Below, piece after piece: positions 1 through 10,589 of a stretch of 64,000 nucleotides of DNA (position 1 is its first letter; every line of letters starts with the position of its first letter). The notes under the pieces were generated by a model that had not been told where the DNA came from, searched no databases, and saw only the letters and a program-made list of their open reading frames with translations. The position numbers were made by a program, and so were the translations under genes. The stretch is from Gossypium raimondii (lineage: Eukaryota > Streptophyta > Magnoliopsida > Malvales > Malvaceae): contig NC_068576.1 in the NCBI RefSeq assembly GCF_025698545.1, positions 53,726,390 to 53,790,389 of the forward strand, written 5' to 3'.

Positions 1-2001
1 TCCTCCCGAGCCCTATAGAGGTTGTTTTGCAGTAGGGAGTTTTTTCAAGAATATAAATATCCATTATTCATGCACAATATATTAGAAAACATTCTGTAAG
101 AGGGAAAAAGTTCCAACGCAATTTACATTTTTTAAGTTTTCTGCACTAGTTGAAACTCGCCACTCTATCTCTTCTACAATCTTTCTCAACAGACATGCCA
201 CAAACTGAGAAAAACGCAACATTAGAAAACCAAAAATAAAAAAAAAAGGTACTGGGAAGAAATGAAATACAGTTGAATGAAGAGCAGTGTCAGAAAACGA
301 AAACAAGCGGAAAAATATCCATGCATGATAAGGAAATACAGAATATGCATATAATCTGAATGCCATACATGAGGCAAATCTCTCTTATTTCTTTCAATAC
401 TTCCATCCATAATCCGGTACAACATACTGAATAGTGACTGAGTCGAGGCATTCTGTGCAACAGTAAAAGCAAGAGCATGCATTAAATTAAGAGTTCATAT
501 CAAGAATCTAATTCAATACAGATACATGCATCGAAGGAGTCCAGGGTCTTACTTCCAAACTGCTTGGTTTCATTAATTCCAAAATTGTTGCATCAGAAAG
601 ATCAGCATTAAATCCTTGCTTCAATTGGATGCGTTCAAATTCACCGGAAAGATTCCATGTCTTCCTTGAAGGATTTTGGATGTTATTGACCTCACCATTA
701 GAATTGACACATACCCTAAGTGTCTTAAGGCACTGTATAACTGGCATCATATGGCCCTGTGTATATCCCAAAATATTAACAGGAAGGTAAAAAGAAAATG
801 GCAGCAGACTCTGTAACTTAAACTTTGACTATGTTCATAGCCAAGGCCAGTCAACTAGGATAGTTCATTCTGGGGAAAAAAGAGTGGTACATCATACACC
901 TTAAACCAGATAGAGGTTTTCATTCCATGAGAAAATGATCAGACCCATCTAAGATTTTAAAAGAAGATTTGCTCCAACCAAGAAACAGTCCAGAATTGAG
1001 ATCAAGGGTCTGAACTTTGAAATAGGAAGATTACATGCTAACTCACTCATACTTTTCACTGCAATTGATGTATAACCAAAACGAAGAGCACCAAGATTCA
1101 CTTTTACTAGGTATATACCAAACAGAATTGTACCAAAATTCACCCAGACCTGACCCAACCTTAGCTTACTCCTTACCGTGCACAAGCTAAGATCAATTTG
1201 TAGGCAACCCGTTTTCTATGATTGTTTACAGAAAAAACTACCTCCAATTCAGTTGGTACCTGCTCTATGTCGGACAATTCAAAGCTGGCCAGCCCCATTT
1301 CATCCATAGCCACCAGAAACCTCTTGACATTTACAGGGCCACATTTGGAACCACCATCCTGAAATTGGAGAAGAAACATGCTTAGTTAGTGAAGTACAAC
1401 ATCCAGAAAAAGATGCAAACAAGTAAAATTAACTCTAGAAGAAAAACGTGAATTAAATTGAAGAAAACACAAAACAAAGTATTAAAAAAGAGTGATCGAA
1501 CCATTTCAGCAGAACTGGGACGCGGCTTGTTCAAAATAGTACAAAAGATGGTTCCATCAATCAAATACTGTCTGAGCTCCTCTTCAGTTGCATCCAAAGG
1601 CAACCTTAAATCAGGAAGTATGCCATTTAACCAGTTCACCAATGAAGACAGCCAGTCACCTAGCAAAATCAAGACTCAAAGTTTAATATAGGAAGATAAG
1701 TAAAAATACTGAAAGAGCTAAGACATTTTATTTTTTACCACTAATCAGGCCATCAAAACTTTCCATTTGTTCAATATCTACATCATGAGTTCCATTTGAG
1801 CCGTTAGCTGTACTATTTCCCCTCATCTTGCTTATTAGTTTAAAGTCCAGTGACTTCTCAAAGAGACTGTAAACGAAATTTTAGTTTTCAACAAATTTAG
1901 CTCGCATTAAGATGGAAACTAAGAGAAAGAAAAAAATATTACCCATTTTCAATATCAAGCCTTTGTTTTGTGGCGGTCTGGCGGAATGTGAAGGAACGAA
2001 G
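1..2001 (-). CDS. CH-domain kinesin-14 (KIN-14), N-terminal part; gene runs off the left edge
   Basis: Seven exons can be read on the minus strand: 1943-2001, 1739-1866, 1502-1659, 1260-1358, 553-756, 369-452 and 127-204. All have GT..AG borders and consistent phase. They encode a calponin-homology domain: WLNGILPDLRLPLDATEEEL, then VKRFLVAMDEMGL and FELSDIEQ, then MMPVIQCLKTLR. The post-CH region characteristic of plant kinesin-14 follows (NASTQSLF, VACLLRKIVEEIE), and the last 26 bases read NNLYRARE. The motor domain would lie beyond position 1. Family members are microtubule motors whose CH domain can bind actin or microtubules. The order and motifs resemble what I remember of Arabidopsis At1g63640. 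The initiator ATG is not in these exons; it must lie upstream, beyond the retrotransposon at 2237-10570. The acceptor expected for the exon starting near 26 reads AA instead of AG, so the gene may be damaged. The CH/kinesin-14 identity is sure; whether the gene is functional is uncertain. Confidence 0.85.
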
Positions 2002-2236
2002 CTGTTCAAAATTTTAAAACAAAAAATATTAGGACAGAGATTCTTTTCTTTTCTCACACTTCATCTGAATAAAGTGAACATCATAAAACCACTCTACTAA
2101 GCAGCCAAAAGCAATGCTATACAATTCTTTTTGCCATCCAAAATGTTTCTAGAAGTGCTTTGAAGCCAAATCAACCTCATTTTTTCAAAGCAATCTTCAA
2201 CTCCAACAACAAAGCTAAACTAGCCTTAAGAGTAAT

Positions 2237-3233
2237 TGATACGAGTCACAGAGTCCCAACCCAAATTCTTGAAGGCAAGGCCCAATAAGAAGATTCCAAG
2301 CCCAATCAAGAAATCCACCCATACTTAGTTGAAAATCAGGCCAAATTGTCAAAGTGGCTCAAGTTGTAAAGTTTTATTTTTATTTTTATTTATTTATTTA
2401 TTTATTTTTACTTAGTTTAATTTTTATGTAAATATTCAGTCCCAGAGTCCCAAATAAAGACTCTTGGCTGAATTTCCATATTAAAATAATTAGGAGTTTT
2501 TTTTATTTTAATTTTCTAATTAGATTAGGACTAGTTATAAGGCCTATTTATATGGATTGGCCAGCCACCCTACATTACATTACAATTACATTGAAAATTT
2601 CAGATTTAATTTGAGTGAAAATTCTCTTTGAGTTCTTCAAGGATTTTCTCTTGAGTTTTCTTTAGAAGTTGTTTTAACAATCTTTTTGATTGTGGGAGCC
2701 ATCTTCAACCTTCTTCTTGCCATTGATATTCTTTGGAGGGGAGATTAGAGCCGTTTGAAGGGAGTTGTGAGATCTTTCGGGATTTCAAGGCTTCTTAGGA
2801 CTTATCTTTTAATTTCTTACTATCAATTCTTTCTTTATTTCTGCTTGCGCTGAATCTTTATCTAATTTTTTTTTGTTTTTATTGTATTTTCAGCCTTTTT
2901 CTATCTTAAGGAATCAGCCCAAAAAAAATCCCCAATTTCTAGGGTTCTTCCATACTCTTTTTGGGTAAAATCAGATTGTCGAAATTTGGGGAAAACTATC
3001 TTGGTGTTCAATTGGGCAGAATCGCAATCTCCTCTAGGGTTTCAAGATTCCTTATTAACACTTATTTCTATTCTCAATTTGATTCTTTCTTGTTTTGGGA
3101 TTTTATTTCAGATCTGAAATTCAAAATTCTAATCTTTTAATTTTCTGTTTGCTTTCAGATCGATTGTTTAGGATTTTTCGTAGGAGTTTCCGTGACTTGG
3201 CAACTCGATCTTGGTCCGCATAACCCCGTATCA
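2237..3233 (+). repeat. Left LTR of the gypsy-derived element
   Basis: The LTR is 997 bp with TGATACG/CGTATCA ends. It contains a TATA-like box (CTATTTATATGG near 2544) that could drive transcription, and a T/A-rich run TTTATTTATTTATT near 2385-2405. It is nearly identical to the LTRs at 5903 and 9587, which implies recent insertion or duplication. Confidence 0.92.
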
Positions 3234-3247
3234 TTTGGTATCAGATT
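3234..3247 (+). other. Primer-binding site of gypsy copy 1
   Basis: TGGTATCAGA begins two bases after the left LTR, matching the standard plant LTR-retrotransposon site complementary to the 3' end of initiator methionine tRNA. The same motif follows the middle LTR at about 6903. Confidence 0.85.
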
Positions 3248-3971
3248 TTGGGCGTTTTGGGTGTTCTTGGTTTATTTCTAAACCGATCTCAATTTTTAAA
3301 GCAAAACAGCAGTTTTACCCAGAAAAATCTTTCAAAAAATTCATTTGAGTGGGTAAACGTTGTCCAATTGATCTGAAATTTTACATACATATTTGTGGCA
3401 CTGTGATTGAATATAAAAATTATTCCGCAAAAAATCAGTCAAAAAGTCAAAAATTGAAAAAGATGAAATCCAATAAAATTTAAAAAATATTCAGCGGATT
3501 GAGTTTAGTGCCCAAACTTTCCAGATCAAAATTAAATATTTAAGGACATTCCAGATTTATTTTCATGATTTTTGAGATCGGGAACACCTCGAACGAAGTT
3601 GTCAAGTTACTCCATGAGTTTTTCGGTTTTCTGTTTTCAGCAATTTTATTGATTCTTAGCTGTAGGTTTTCATTTATTTGCTTTTATTCTTCCTTTACAA
3701 TATCTAACACCTTCTTGTTTCTTGTGTTAGTAGGATTTAAACGTGTGCACAATCCTTCCTCGGTGCAACACAAATCAATTGGTGTCTCGTCAGTTTTTGG
3801 CATCCTAGTGCAAATTAGGATTCTTTGGTAGTTTGGTTCACACTCTCTAATTGGTTGATATAAACTCCGATAAAGAACTCACAAGATTGAATTCTACCTC
3901 ATTGAGAATTTGAATTTTTCTTTTTGAGTGATTAACGGTGAGGTTTGCTAATTTTCCTTTTTGAGTGTTGA

Positions 3972-4442
3972 GTGTTTGTTTTGCAGGTAGTCCAAAAAAA
4001 TAATAATAATAATAAGATGCTCCGCCGCACCCTTAACATCCAAATGGGAGACGATTGTGATAACCAAAGGACCAATATTTTCCATTCTAGGTGTTTTATA
4101 AAAGGTAACTTATGTTCACTTATGATTGATAGTGGGAGTTGTTCAAATGTAGTTAGCAGTTATTTGGTGGATTCCTTAAAGTTACATTGTATCGAGCACC
4201 CTAAGCCGTATCACCTTCAGTGGCTTAATAAATGCTCAGAAGTTAAGGTTACAAAACAGTCCTTGATCACTTTTAAGCTCGGGAATTACGAGGATGAGGT
4301 ATGGTGTGATGTGGTCCCAATGCATGTGGCACACTTGCTCCTTGGACGGCCTTGGCAATTTGATCGTGATGTTACACACCAAGGCAAGCTCAATAGATAC
4401 TCTCTTGTGTTTAAAGGCGAAAATTCACTCTTGCTCCTTTAA
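3972..4442 (+). pseudogene. Gypsy aspartic protease fragment, copy 1
   Basis: A 156-aa open frame contains LMIDSGSCSNVVSSYLV, a retropepsin active site (D-S-G) of the type found in plant Ty3/gypsy polyproteins, and then LLLGRPWQFDRDV, the usual end of that protease domain. A gag-pol polyprotein would normally extend upstream with Gag and a zinc knuckle; neither is seen. The frame has in-frame codons upstream of the first ATG of the conserved part (MLRRTLN), so its true start is unclear. It is intact as a short ORF here but is split by a frameshift in copy 2 (7656-8126). Confidence 0.8.
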
Positions 4443-4610
4443 ATCCCAATGATGTATATAAAGATCAATTAAAAATGATGAAATTTTGTGAGGGGTGAGG
4501 GAGAAAGGAAAATAAAAAGACAGAGAGAAAAGAGGCTAGTAGTGAAAAAGTCAAAATTTAAATGGCCCAAAGGTGAGTGAATCCATAAGTGGCAAAACTA
4601 GAGAGAAAAA

Positions 4611-5120
4611 TTGATTGGAACAAAAAAAGATGTGCGGAGAGCCCTACTCAATAAACAACCTTGTATCATTGTGAGGTTTAGGCAAAACTATTTATCTCTA
4701 TCTAACATTAATGGATATTTGCCTAGTGTGTTTCAATGTCTTTTGCAGGATTATGTGGATGTTTTTAGTGAGTCCCCTAAAGGTTTACCACCTTTACGTG
4801 GGATAGAACACTTCCATTGGCCACATATGAAGAAGGATGTCGAAAAGGTATGTTCTAAGTGCATCAAATGTAAACAAGCAAAATCTAAGGTAATGCCTCA
4901 TGACCTTTACACTCCTTTGCCGATTCCTACTTCACCATGGGTAGACTTATCCATGGATTTTATTCTAGGATTGCCACGAACTAAGAAAGGAAGCGTGAGT
5001 TGTTATTCTCTTGATTTGCCTTGTGTAAAATCTGCGAATTTGTGCAAATCTATTTTGGTGAATAAAAAAGTTTTGAATGTAAGTTGGTACGTATGTGAAA
5101 ACCCTCATGGTTTAACTTGA
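4611..5120 (+). pseudogene. Gypsy pol remnant: start of RT fused in frame to integrase, copy 1
   Basis: A 169-aa frame begins with the linker that precedes reverse transcriptase ([21 protein letters not shown]). The expected RT and RNase H are missing. At about 4811 it passes directly into the integrase zinc-binding region ([17 protein letters not shown]) and the start of the integrase core ([19 protein letters not shown]), then leaves the conserved frame. About 500 or more residues of a normal pol are therefore deleted. The element cannot supply its own RT or integrase and would depend on a relative. Confidence 0.82.
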
Positions 5121-5337
5121 TTGGTTTAATGAAATCTTTGTTACACTTGGCATGACTAATCAAAATCAAGTTTTAAACCAGTAATCTATTTTGGTATATT
5201 TTGTTGGAAAATCAAGCATCATCTATTGTGTGCAAATACTTTCTATTGTTTTGATACTTGGTTTTGAATAAGGTAACGAAATTTACCAAATTTGTTTTCA
5301 ATTTATATTCGTGCCTTAAACAGTTTCGTGGTTATAC

Positions 5338-5994
5338 ATGAAGTTTGAGTTGCATTTGACAAAGGTTAACTCAACAACGGAGTTTCGACTACACTATGCC
5401 CCCGATGAGCGAAGGTTTGTATTAAATGGAAAAGGTAAAATCGACCCTTATTCTTCTCATTATAAAGGTAAGATGCTTGAAACTTTTGAAACACCTTTGT
5501 ACTCCTCGGATAGTGACAAAGATCATGTTGATGATTTAATTTTTGTAAAACACTTAGATCGAAACATGCTTGACTGTCCTATTTTATTTATTGATGATCT
5601 ATCTATTTTGATGGTTGATAAAAAGATTATTGTTTTTGATAATTTTTATGATGCATGTGTGAGTGAATCTATAGTCCGTCAATTAATGCACGGTATGATT
5701 GTGCAACTCTGTGAACCTTTTCAAATACCTACTTGTGACGATTACGTTTACCATTTGATTTATTACTCGCGATTTATTCATGGTTTGTGGAAACAATTTG
5801 AGAGGATTGAATGCTTTAAAACATGTCCATCTTTCAATATGGCTGACTTGTCCCCATTTGATTTTTCAGATTCGAGGACGAATCTTTTTGAGGAAGGGGG
5901 AATGATACGAGTCACAGAGGCCCAACCCAAATTCTTGAAGGCAAGGCCCAATAAGAAGATTCCAAGCCCAATCAAGAAATCCACCCATACTTAG
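5338..5994 (+). CDS. Unidentified 218-aa ORF at the 3' end of gypsy copy 1
   Basis: The frame starts MKFELHLTKVNSTTEF and runs through the polypurine tract into the second LTR. Its tail (DLSPFDFSDSRTNLFEEGG) resembles the C-terminal tail of plant Ty3/gypsy pol polyproteins. The preceding 180 or so residues do not resemble integrase, chromodomain or any family I recognise; they are rich in Asp, Ile and Leu and show no signal peptide or clear membrane segment. The same frame in copy 2 is broken by single-base differences (for example at about 9232). It may be divergent pol C-terminal sequence or sequence picked up by the element. No function is assigned. Confidence 0.45.
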   Translation: MKFELHLTKVNSTTEFRLHYAPDERRFVLNGKGKIDPYSSHYKGKMLETFETPLYSSDSDKDHVDDLIFVKHLDRNMLDCPILFIDDLSILMVDKKIIVFDNFYDACVSESIVRQLMHGMIVQLCEPFQIPTCDDYVYHLIYYSRFIHGLWKQFERIECFKTCPSFNMADLSPFDFSDSRTNLFEEGGMIRVTEAQPKFLKARPNKKIPSPIKKSTHT

Positions 5995-6900
5995 TTGAAA
6001 ATCAGGCCAAATTGTCAAAGTGGCTCAAGTTGTAAAGTTATATTTTTATTTTTATTTATTTATTTATTTTTACTTAGTTTAATTTTTATGTAAATATTCA
6101 GGTCGAGTCCCAAATAAAGACCCTTGGTGAATTTCCATATTAAAATAATTAGGAGTTTTTTTTTATTTTAGTTTTCTAATTAGATTAGGACTAGTTATAA
6201 GGCCTATTTATATGGATTGGCCAGCCACCCTACATTACATTACAATTACATTGAAAATTTCAGATTTAATTTGAGTGAAAATTCTCTTTGAGTTCTCCAA
6301 GGATTTTCTCTTGAGTTTTCTTTAGAAGTTGTTTTAACAATCTTTTTGATTGTGGGAGCCATCTTCAACCTTCTTCTTGCCATTGATATTCTTTGGAGGG
6401 GAGATTAGAGCCGTTTGAAGGGAGTTGTGAGATCTTTCGGGATTTCAAGGCTTCTTAGGACTTATCTTTTAATTTCTTACTATCAATTCTTTCTTTATTT
6501 CTGCTTGCGCTGAATCTTTATCTAATTTTTTTTTGTTTTTATTGTATTTTCAGCCTTTTTCTATCTTAAGGAATCAGCCCAAAAAAAATCCCCAATTTCT
6601 AGGGTTCTTCCATACTCTTTTTGGGTAAAATCAGATTGTCGAAATTTGGGGAAAACTATCTTGGTGTTCAATTGGGCAGAATCGCAATCTCCTCTAGGGT
6701 TTCAAGATTCCTTATTAACACTTATTTCTATTCTCAATTTGATTCTTTACTGTTTTGGGGATTTTATTTCAGATCTGGAAATTCAAAATTCTAATCTTTT
6801 AATTTTCTGTTTCGTTTCAGATCTGATTGTTTAGGATTTTTCGTAGGAGTTTCCCGTGACTTGGCAACTCGATCTTGGTCCGCGCGCAACCCCCGTATCA
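5903..6900 (+). repeat. Middle LTR of the gypsy-derived element
   Basis: The LTR is 998 bp with the same terminal 7-mers as the outer LTRs. It is shared by the two internal regions: a polypurine tract precedes it and a primer-binding site follows it. It differs from LTR1 and LTR3 around 6103-6130, where a CAGTCCCAGAGT-type segment is altered and a base is missing in CTTGGTGAA. Confidence 0.92.
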
Positions 6901-7655
6901 TTTGGTATCAGATTTTGGGCGTTTTGGGTGTTCTTGGTTTATTTCTAAACTGATCTCAATTTTTTAAAGCAAAAACAGCAGTTTTACCCAGAAAAATCTT
7001 TCAAAAAAAATTCATTTGAGTGGGTAAACGTTGTCCAATTGATCTGAAATTTTACATACATATTTGTGGCACTGTGATTGAATATAAAAAAATTATTCCC
7101 GCAAAAAAATCAGTCAAAAAAGTCAAAAAATTGAAAAAAGATGAAATCCAATAAAAATTTAAAAAAAATATTCAGCGGATTGAGTTTAGTGCCCAAACTT
7201 TCCAGATCAAAAATTAAATATTTAAGGACATTCCAGATTTATTTTCATGATTTTTTGAGATCGGGAACACCTCGAACGAAGTTGTCAAGTTACTCCGCAG
7301 TTTTTCGGGTTTTCTGTTTTCAGCAATTTTTATTGATTCTTAGCTGTAGGTTTTCATTTATTTGCTTTTATTCTTCCTTTACAATATCTAACACCTTCTT
7401 GTTTCTTGTGTTAGTAGGATTTAAACGTGTGCACAATCCTTCCTCGGTGCAACACAAATCAATTGGTGTCTCGTCAGTTTTTGGCATCCTAGTGCAAATT
7501 AGGATTCTTTGGTAGTTTGGTTCACACTCTCTAATTGGTTGATATAAACTCCGATAAAGAACTCACAAGATTGAATTCTACCTCATTGAGAATTTGAATT
7601 TTTCTTTTTGAGTGATTAACGGTGAGGTTTGCTAATTTTCCTTTTTGAGTGTTGA

Positions 7656-8126
7656 GTGTTTGTTTTGCAGGTAGTCCAAAAAAATAATAATAATAATAAG
7701 ATGCTCCGCCGCACCCTTAACATCCAAATGGGAGACGATTGTGATAACCAAAGGACCAATATTTTCCATTCTAGGTGTTTTATAAAAGGTAACTTATGTT
7801 CACTTATGATTGATAGTGGGAGTTGTTCAAATGTAGTTAGCAGTTATTTGGTGGATTCCTTAAAGTTACATTGTATCGAGCACCCTAAGCAGTATCACCT
7901 TCAAAGGGCTTAATAAATGCTCGAAGTTAAGGTTACAAAACAGTCCTTGATCACTTTTAAGCTCGGGAATTACGAGGATGAGGTATGGTGTGATGTGGTC
8001 CCAATGCATGTGGCACACTTGCTCCTTGGACGGCCTTGGCAATTTGATCGTGATGTTACACACCAAGGCAAGCTCAATAGATACTCTCTTGTGTTTAAAG
8101 GCGAAAATTCACTCTTGCTCCTTTAA
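7656..8126 (+). pseudogene. Gypsy aspartic protease fragment, copy 2 (frameshifted)
   Basis: This is the second copy of the protease region. The N-terminal part (7656-7913) retains the D-S-G active site. A local change at 7904-7920 (CAAAGGGCTTAA against CAGTGGCTTAA in copy 1) closes the frame, and the C-terminal part (LLLGRPWQF) continues in another frame to 8126. Confidence 0.8.
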
Positions 8127-8177
8127 ATCCCAATGATGTATATAAAGATCAATTAAAATGATGAAATTTTGTGAGGG

Positions 8178-8744
8178 GTGAGGAGAAAGGAAAATAAAAA
8201 GACAGAGAGAAAAGAGGCTAGTAGTGAAAAAAGTCAAAATTTAAATGGCCCAAAGGTGAGTGAATCCGCAAGTGGCAAAACTAGAGAGAAAAAATTGATT
8301 GGAACAAAAAAAGATGTGCGGAGAGCCCTACTCAATAAACAACCTTGTATCATTGTGAGGTTTAGGCAAAACTATTTATCTCTATCTAACATTAATGGAT
8401 ATTTGCCTAGTGTGTTTCAATGTCTTTTGCAGGATTATGTGGATGTTTTTAGTGAGTCCCCTAAAGGTTTACCACCTTTACGTGGGATAGAACACTTCCA
8501 TTGGCCACATATGAAGAAGGATGTCGAAAAGGTATGTTCTAAGTGCATCAAATGTAAACAAGCAAAATCTAAGGTAATGCCTCATGGCCTTTACACTCCT
8601 TTGCCGATTCCTACTTCACCATGGGTAGACTTATCCATGGATTTTATTCTAGGATTGCCACGAACTAAGAAAGGAAGCGTGAGTTGTTATTCTCTTGATT
8701 TGCCTTGTGTAAAATCTGCAATTTGTGCAAATCTATTTTGGTGA
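8178..8744 (+). pseudogene. Gypsy pol remnant: RT linker fused to integrase, copy 2
   Basis: A 188-aa frame repeats the architecture of copy 1 with the same deletion junction (GIEH joined to HWPHMKKD at about 8495). It carries a [13 protein letters not shown] zinc-binding segment and a truncated integrase core. The identical junction in both copies shows that the deletion is older than the tandem arrangement. Confidence 0.8.
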
Positions 8745-9027
8745 ATAAAAAAAGTTTTGAATGTAAGTTGGTACGTATGCGAAAACCCTCATGGTTTAAC
8801 TTGATTGGTTTAATGAAATCTTTGTTACACTTCGGCATGACTAATCAAAATCAAGTTTTTAAACCTGTAATCTATTTTGGTATATTTTGTTGGAAAATCA
8901 AGCATCATCTATTGTGTGCAAATACTTTCTATTGTTTTGATACTTGGTTTTTGAATAAGGTAACGAAATTTACCAAATTTGTTTTCAATTTATATTCGTG
9001 CCTTAAACAGTTTCTGTGGTTATACAT

Positions 9028-9678
9028 GAAGTTTGAGTTGCATTTGACAAAGGTTAACTCAACAACGGAGTTTCGACTACACTATGCCCCCGATGAGCGA
9101 AGGTTTGTATTAAATGGAAAAGGTAAAATCGACCCTTATTCTTCTCATTATAAAGGTAAGATGCTTGAAACTTTTGAAACACCTTTGTACTCCTCGGATA
9201 GTGACAAAGATCATGTTGATGATTTAATTTTGTAAAACACTTAGATCGAAACATGCTTGACTGTCCTATTTTATTTATTGATGATCTATCTATTTTGATG
9301 GTTGATAAAAGATTATTGTTTTTGATAATTTTATGATGCATGTGTGAGTGAATCTATAGTCCGTCAATTAATGCACGGTATGATTGTGCAACTCGTGAAC
9401 CTTTTCAAATACCTACTTGTGACGATTACGTTTACCATTTGATTTATTACTCATGATTTATTCATGGTTTGTGGAAACAATTTGAGAGGATTGAATGCTT
9501 TAAAACATGTCCATCTTTCAATATGGCTGACTTGTCCCCATTTGATTTTTCAGATTCGAGGACGAATCTTTTTGAGGAAGGGGGAATGATACGAGTCACA
9601 GAGGCCCAACCCAAATTCTTGAAGGCAAGGCCCAATAAGAAGATTCCAAGCCCAATCAAGAAATCCACCCATACTTAG
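9028..9678 (+). pseudogene. Unidentified 3' ORF of gypsy copy 2, frameshifted
   Basis: This is the counterpart of the 218-aa frame of copy 1. It starts with the same MKFELHLTK codons at about 9028. It is interrupted where copy 2 has one T fewer near 9232, again in A/T runs near 9310 and 9332, and by a TGA near 9453. The last 69 codons (9469-9678) are open again and end in the following LTR. Confidence 0.6.
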
Positions 9679-10570
9679 TTGAAAATCAGGCCAAATTGTC
9701 AAAGTGGCTCAAGTTGTAAAGTTATATTTTTATTTTTATTTATTTATTTATTTTTACTTAGTTTAATTTTTATGTAAATATTCAGTCCCAGAGTCCCAAA
9801 TAAAGACCCTTGGCTGAATTTCCATATTAAAATAATTAGGAGTTTTTTTTTATTTTAGTTTTCTAATTAGATTAGGACTAGTTATAAGGCCTATTTATAT
9901 GGATTGGCCAGCCACCCTACATTACATTACAATTACATTGAAAATTTCAGATTTAATTTGAGTGAAAATTCTCTTTGAGTTCTCCAAGGATTTTCTCTTG
10001 AGTTTTCTTTAGAAGTTGTTTTAACAATCTTTTTGATTGTGGGAGCCATCTTCAACCTTCTTCTTGCCATTGATATTCTTTGGAGGGAGATTAGAGCCGT
10101 TTGAAGGAGTTGTGAGATCTTTCGGGTTTCAAGGCTTCTTAGGACTTATCTTTTAATTTCTTACTATCAATTCTTTCTTTATTTACGCTTACTTTGAATC
10201 TTTATCTAATTTTTTTGTTTTTATTGTATTTTCAGCCTTTTTCTATCTTAAGGAATCATTAAAAAAATCCCCAATTTCTAGAGTTCTTCCATACTCTTTT
10301 GGGTAAAATCAGTTGTCGAAATTTGGGAAAACTATCTTGGTGTTCAATTGGGCGAATCGCAATCTCCTCTAGGGTTTCAAGATTCCTTATTAACACTTAT
10401 TTCTATTCTCAATTTGATTCTTTCTTGTTTTGGGGATTTTATTTCGGATCTGAAATTCAAAATTCTAATCTTTTAATTTTCTGTTTGTTTGGATCGATTG
10501 TTTAGGGTTTTTCGTAGGAGTTTCCCGTGACTTGGCAACTCGATCTTGGTCCGCGCGCAACCCCGTATCA
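9587..10570 (+). repeat. Right LTR of the gypsy-derived element
   Basis: The LTR is 984 bp and is followed directly by the target duplication GTAAT. Compared with LTR1 it has many one-base losses in short runs (for example GGAGGGAG near 10083 and GAAGGAG near 10103) and a few substitutions near 10185-10195. Confidence 0.92.
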
Positions 10571-10589
10571 GTAATAGTTCTCGAACAAA

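Larger units (their letters stand above)
2237..10570 (+). mobile_element. Tandem Ty3/gypsy-derived LTR retrotransposon: LTR-internal-LTR-internal-LTR
   Basis: Three near-identical LTRs (2237-3233, 5903-6900, 9587-10570) alternate with two internal regions (3234-5902 and 6901-9586). The whole is flanked by one 5-bp direct repeat GTAAT (2232-2236 and 10571-10575). Each LTR begins TGATACG and ends CGTATCA, a perfect 7-bp inverted terminus. A primer-binding site TGGTATCAGA, the usual initiator-tRNA-Met type, sits 2 bases after LTRs 1 and 2. A polypurine tract GAGGAAGGGGGAA sits immediately before LTRs 2 and 3. Protease and integrase fragments identify Ty3/gypsy; RT, RNase H and a recognisable gag are absent, so the element is non-autonomous. 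It lies in the intron upstream of the kinesin exon at 1943-2001. The single target duplication implies one insertion followed by unequal LTR-LTR recombination, or insertion of a pre-formed tandem copy. Confidence 0.93.

Noticed and set aside
3565..3831. Hydrophobic frame in the gypsy leader as a gag or membrane protein
   Set aside because: It lies between the primer-binding site and protease, lacks Gag features, and its N-terminal part differs in the second copy because of single-base indels.
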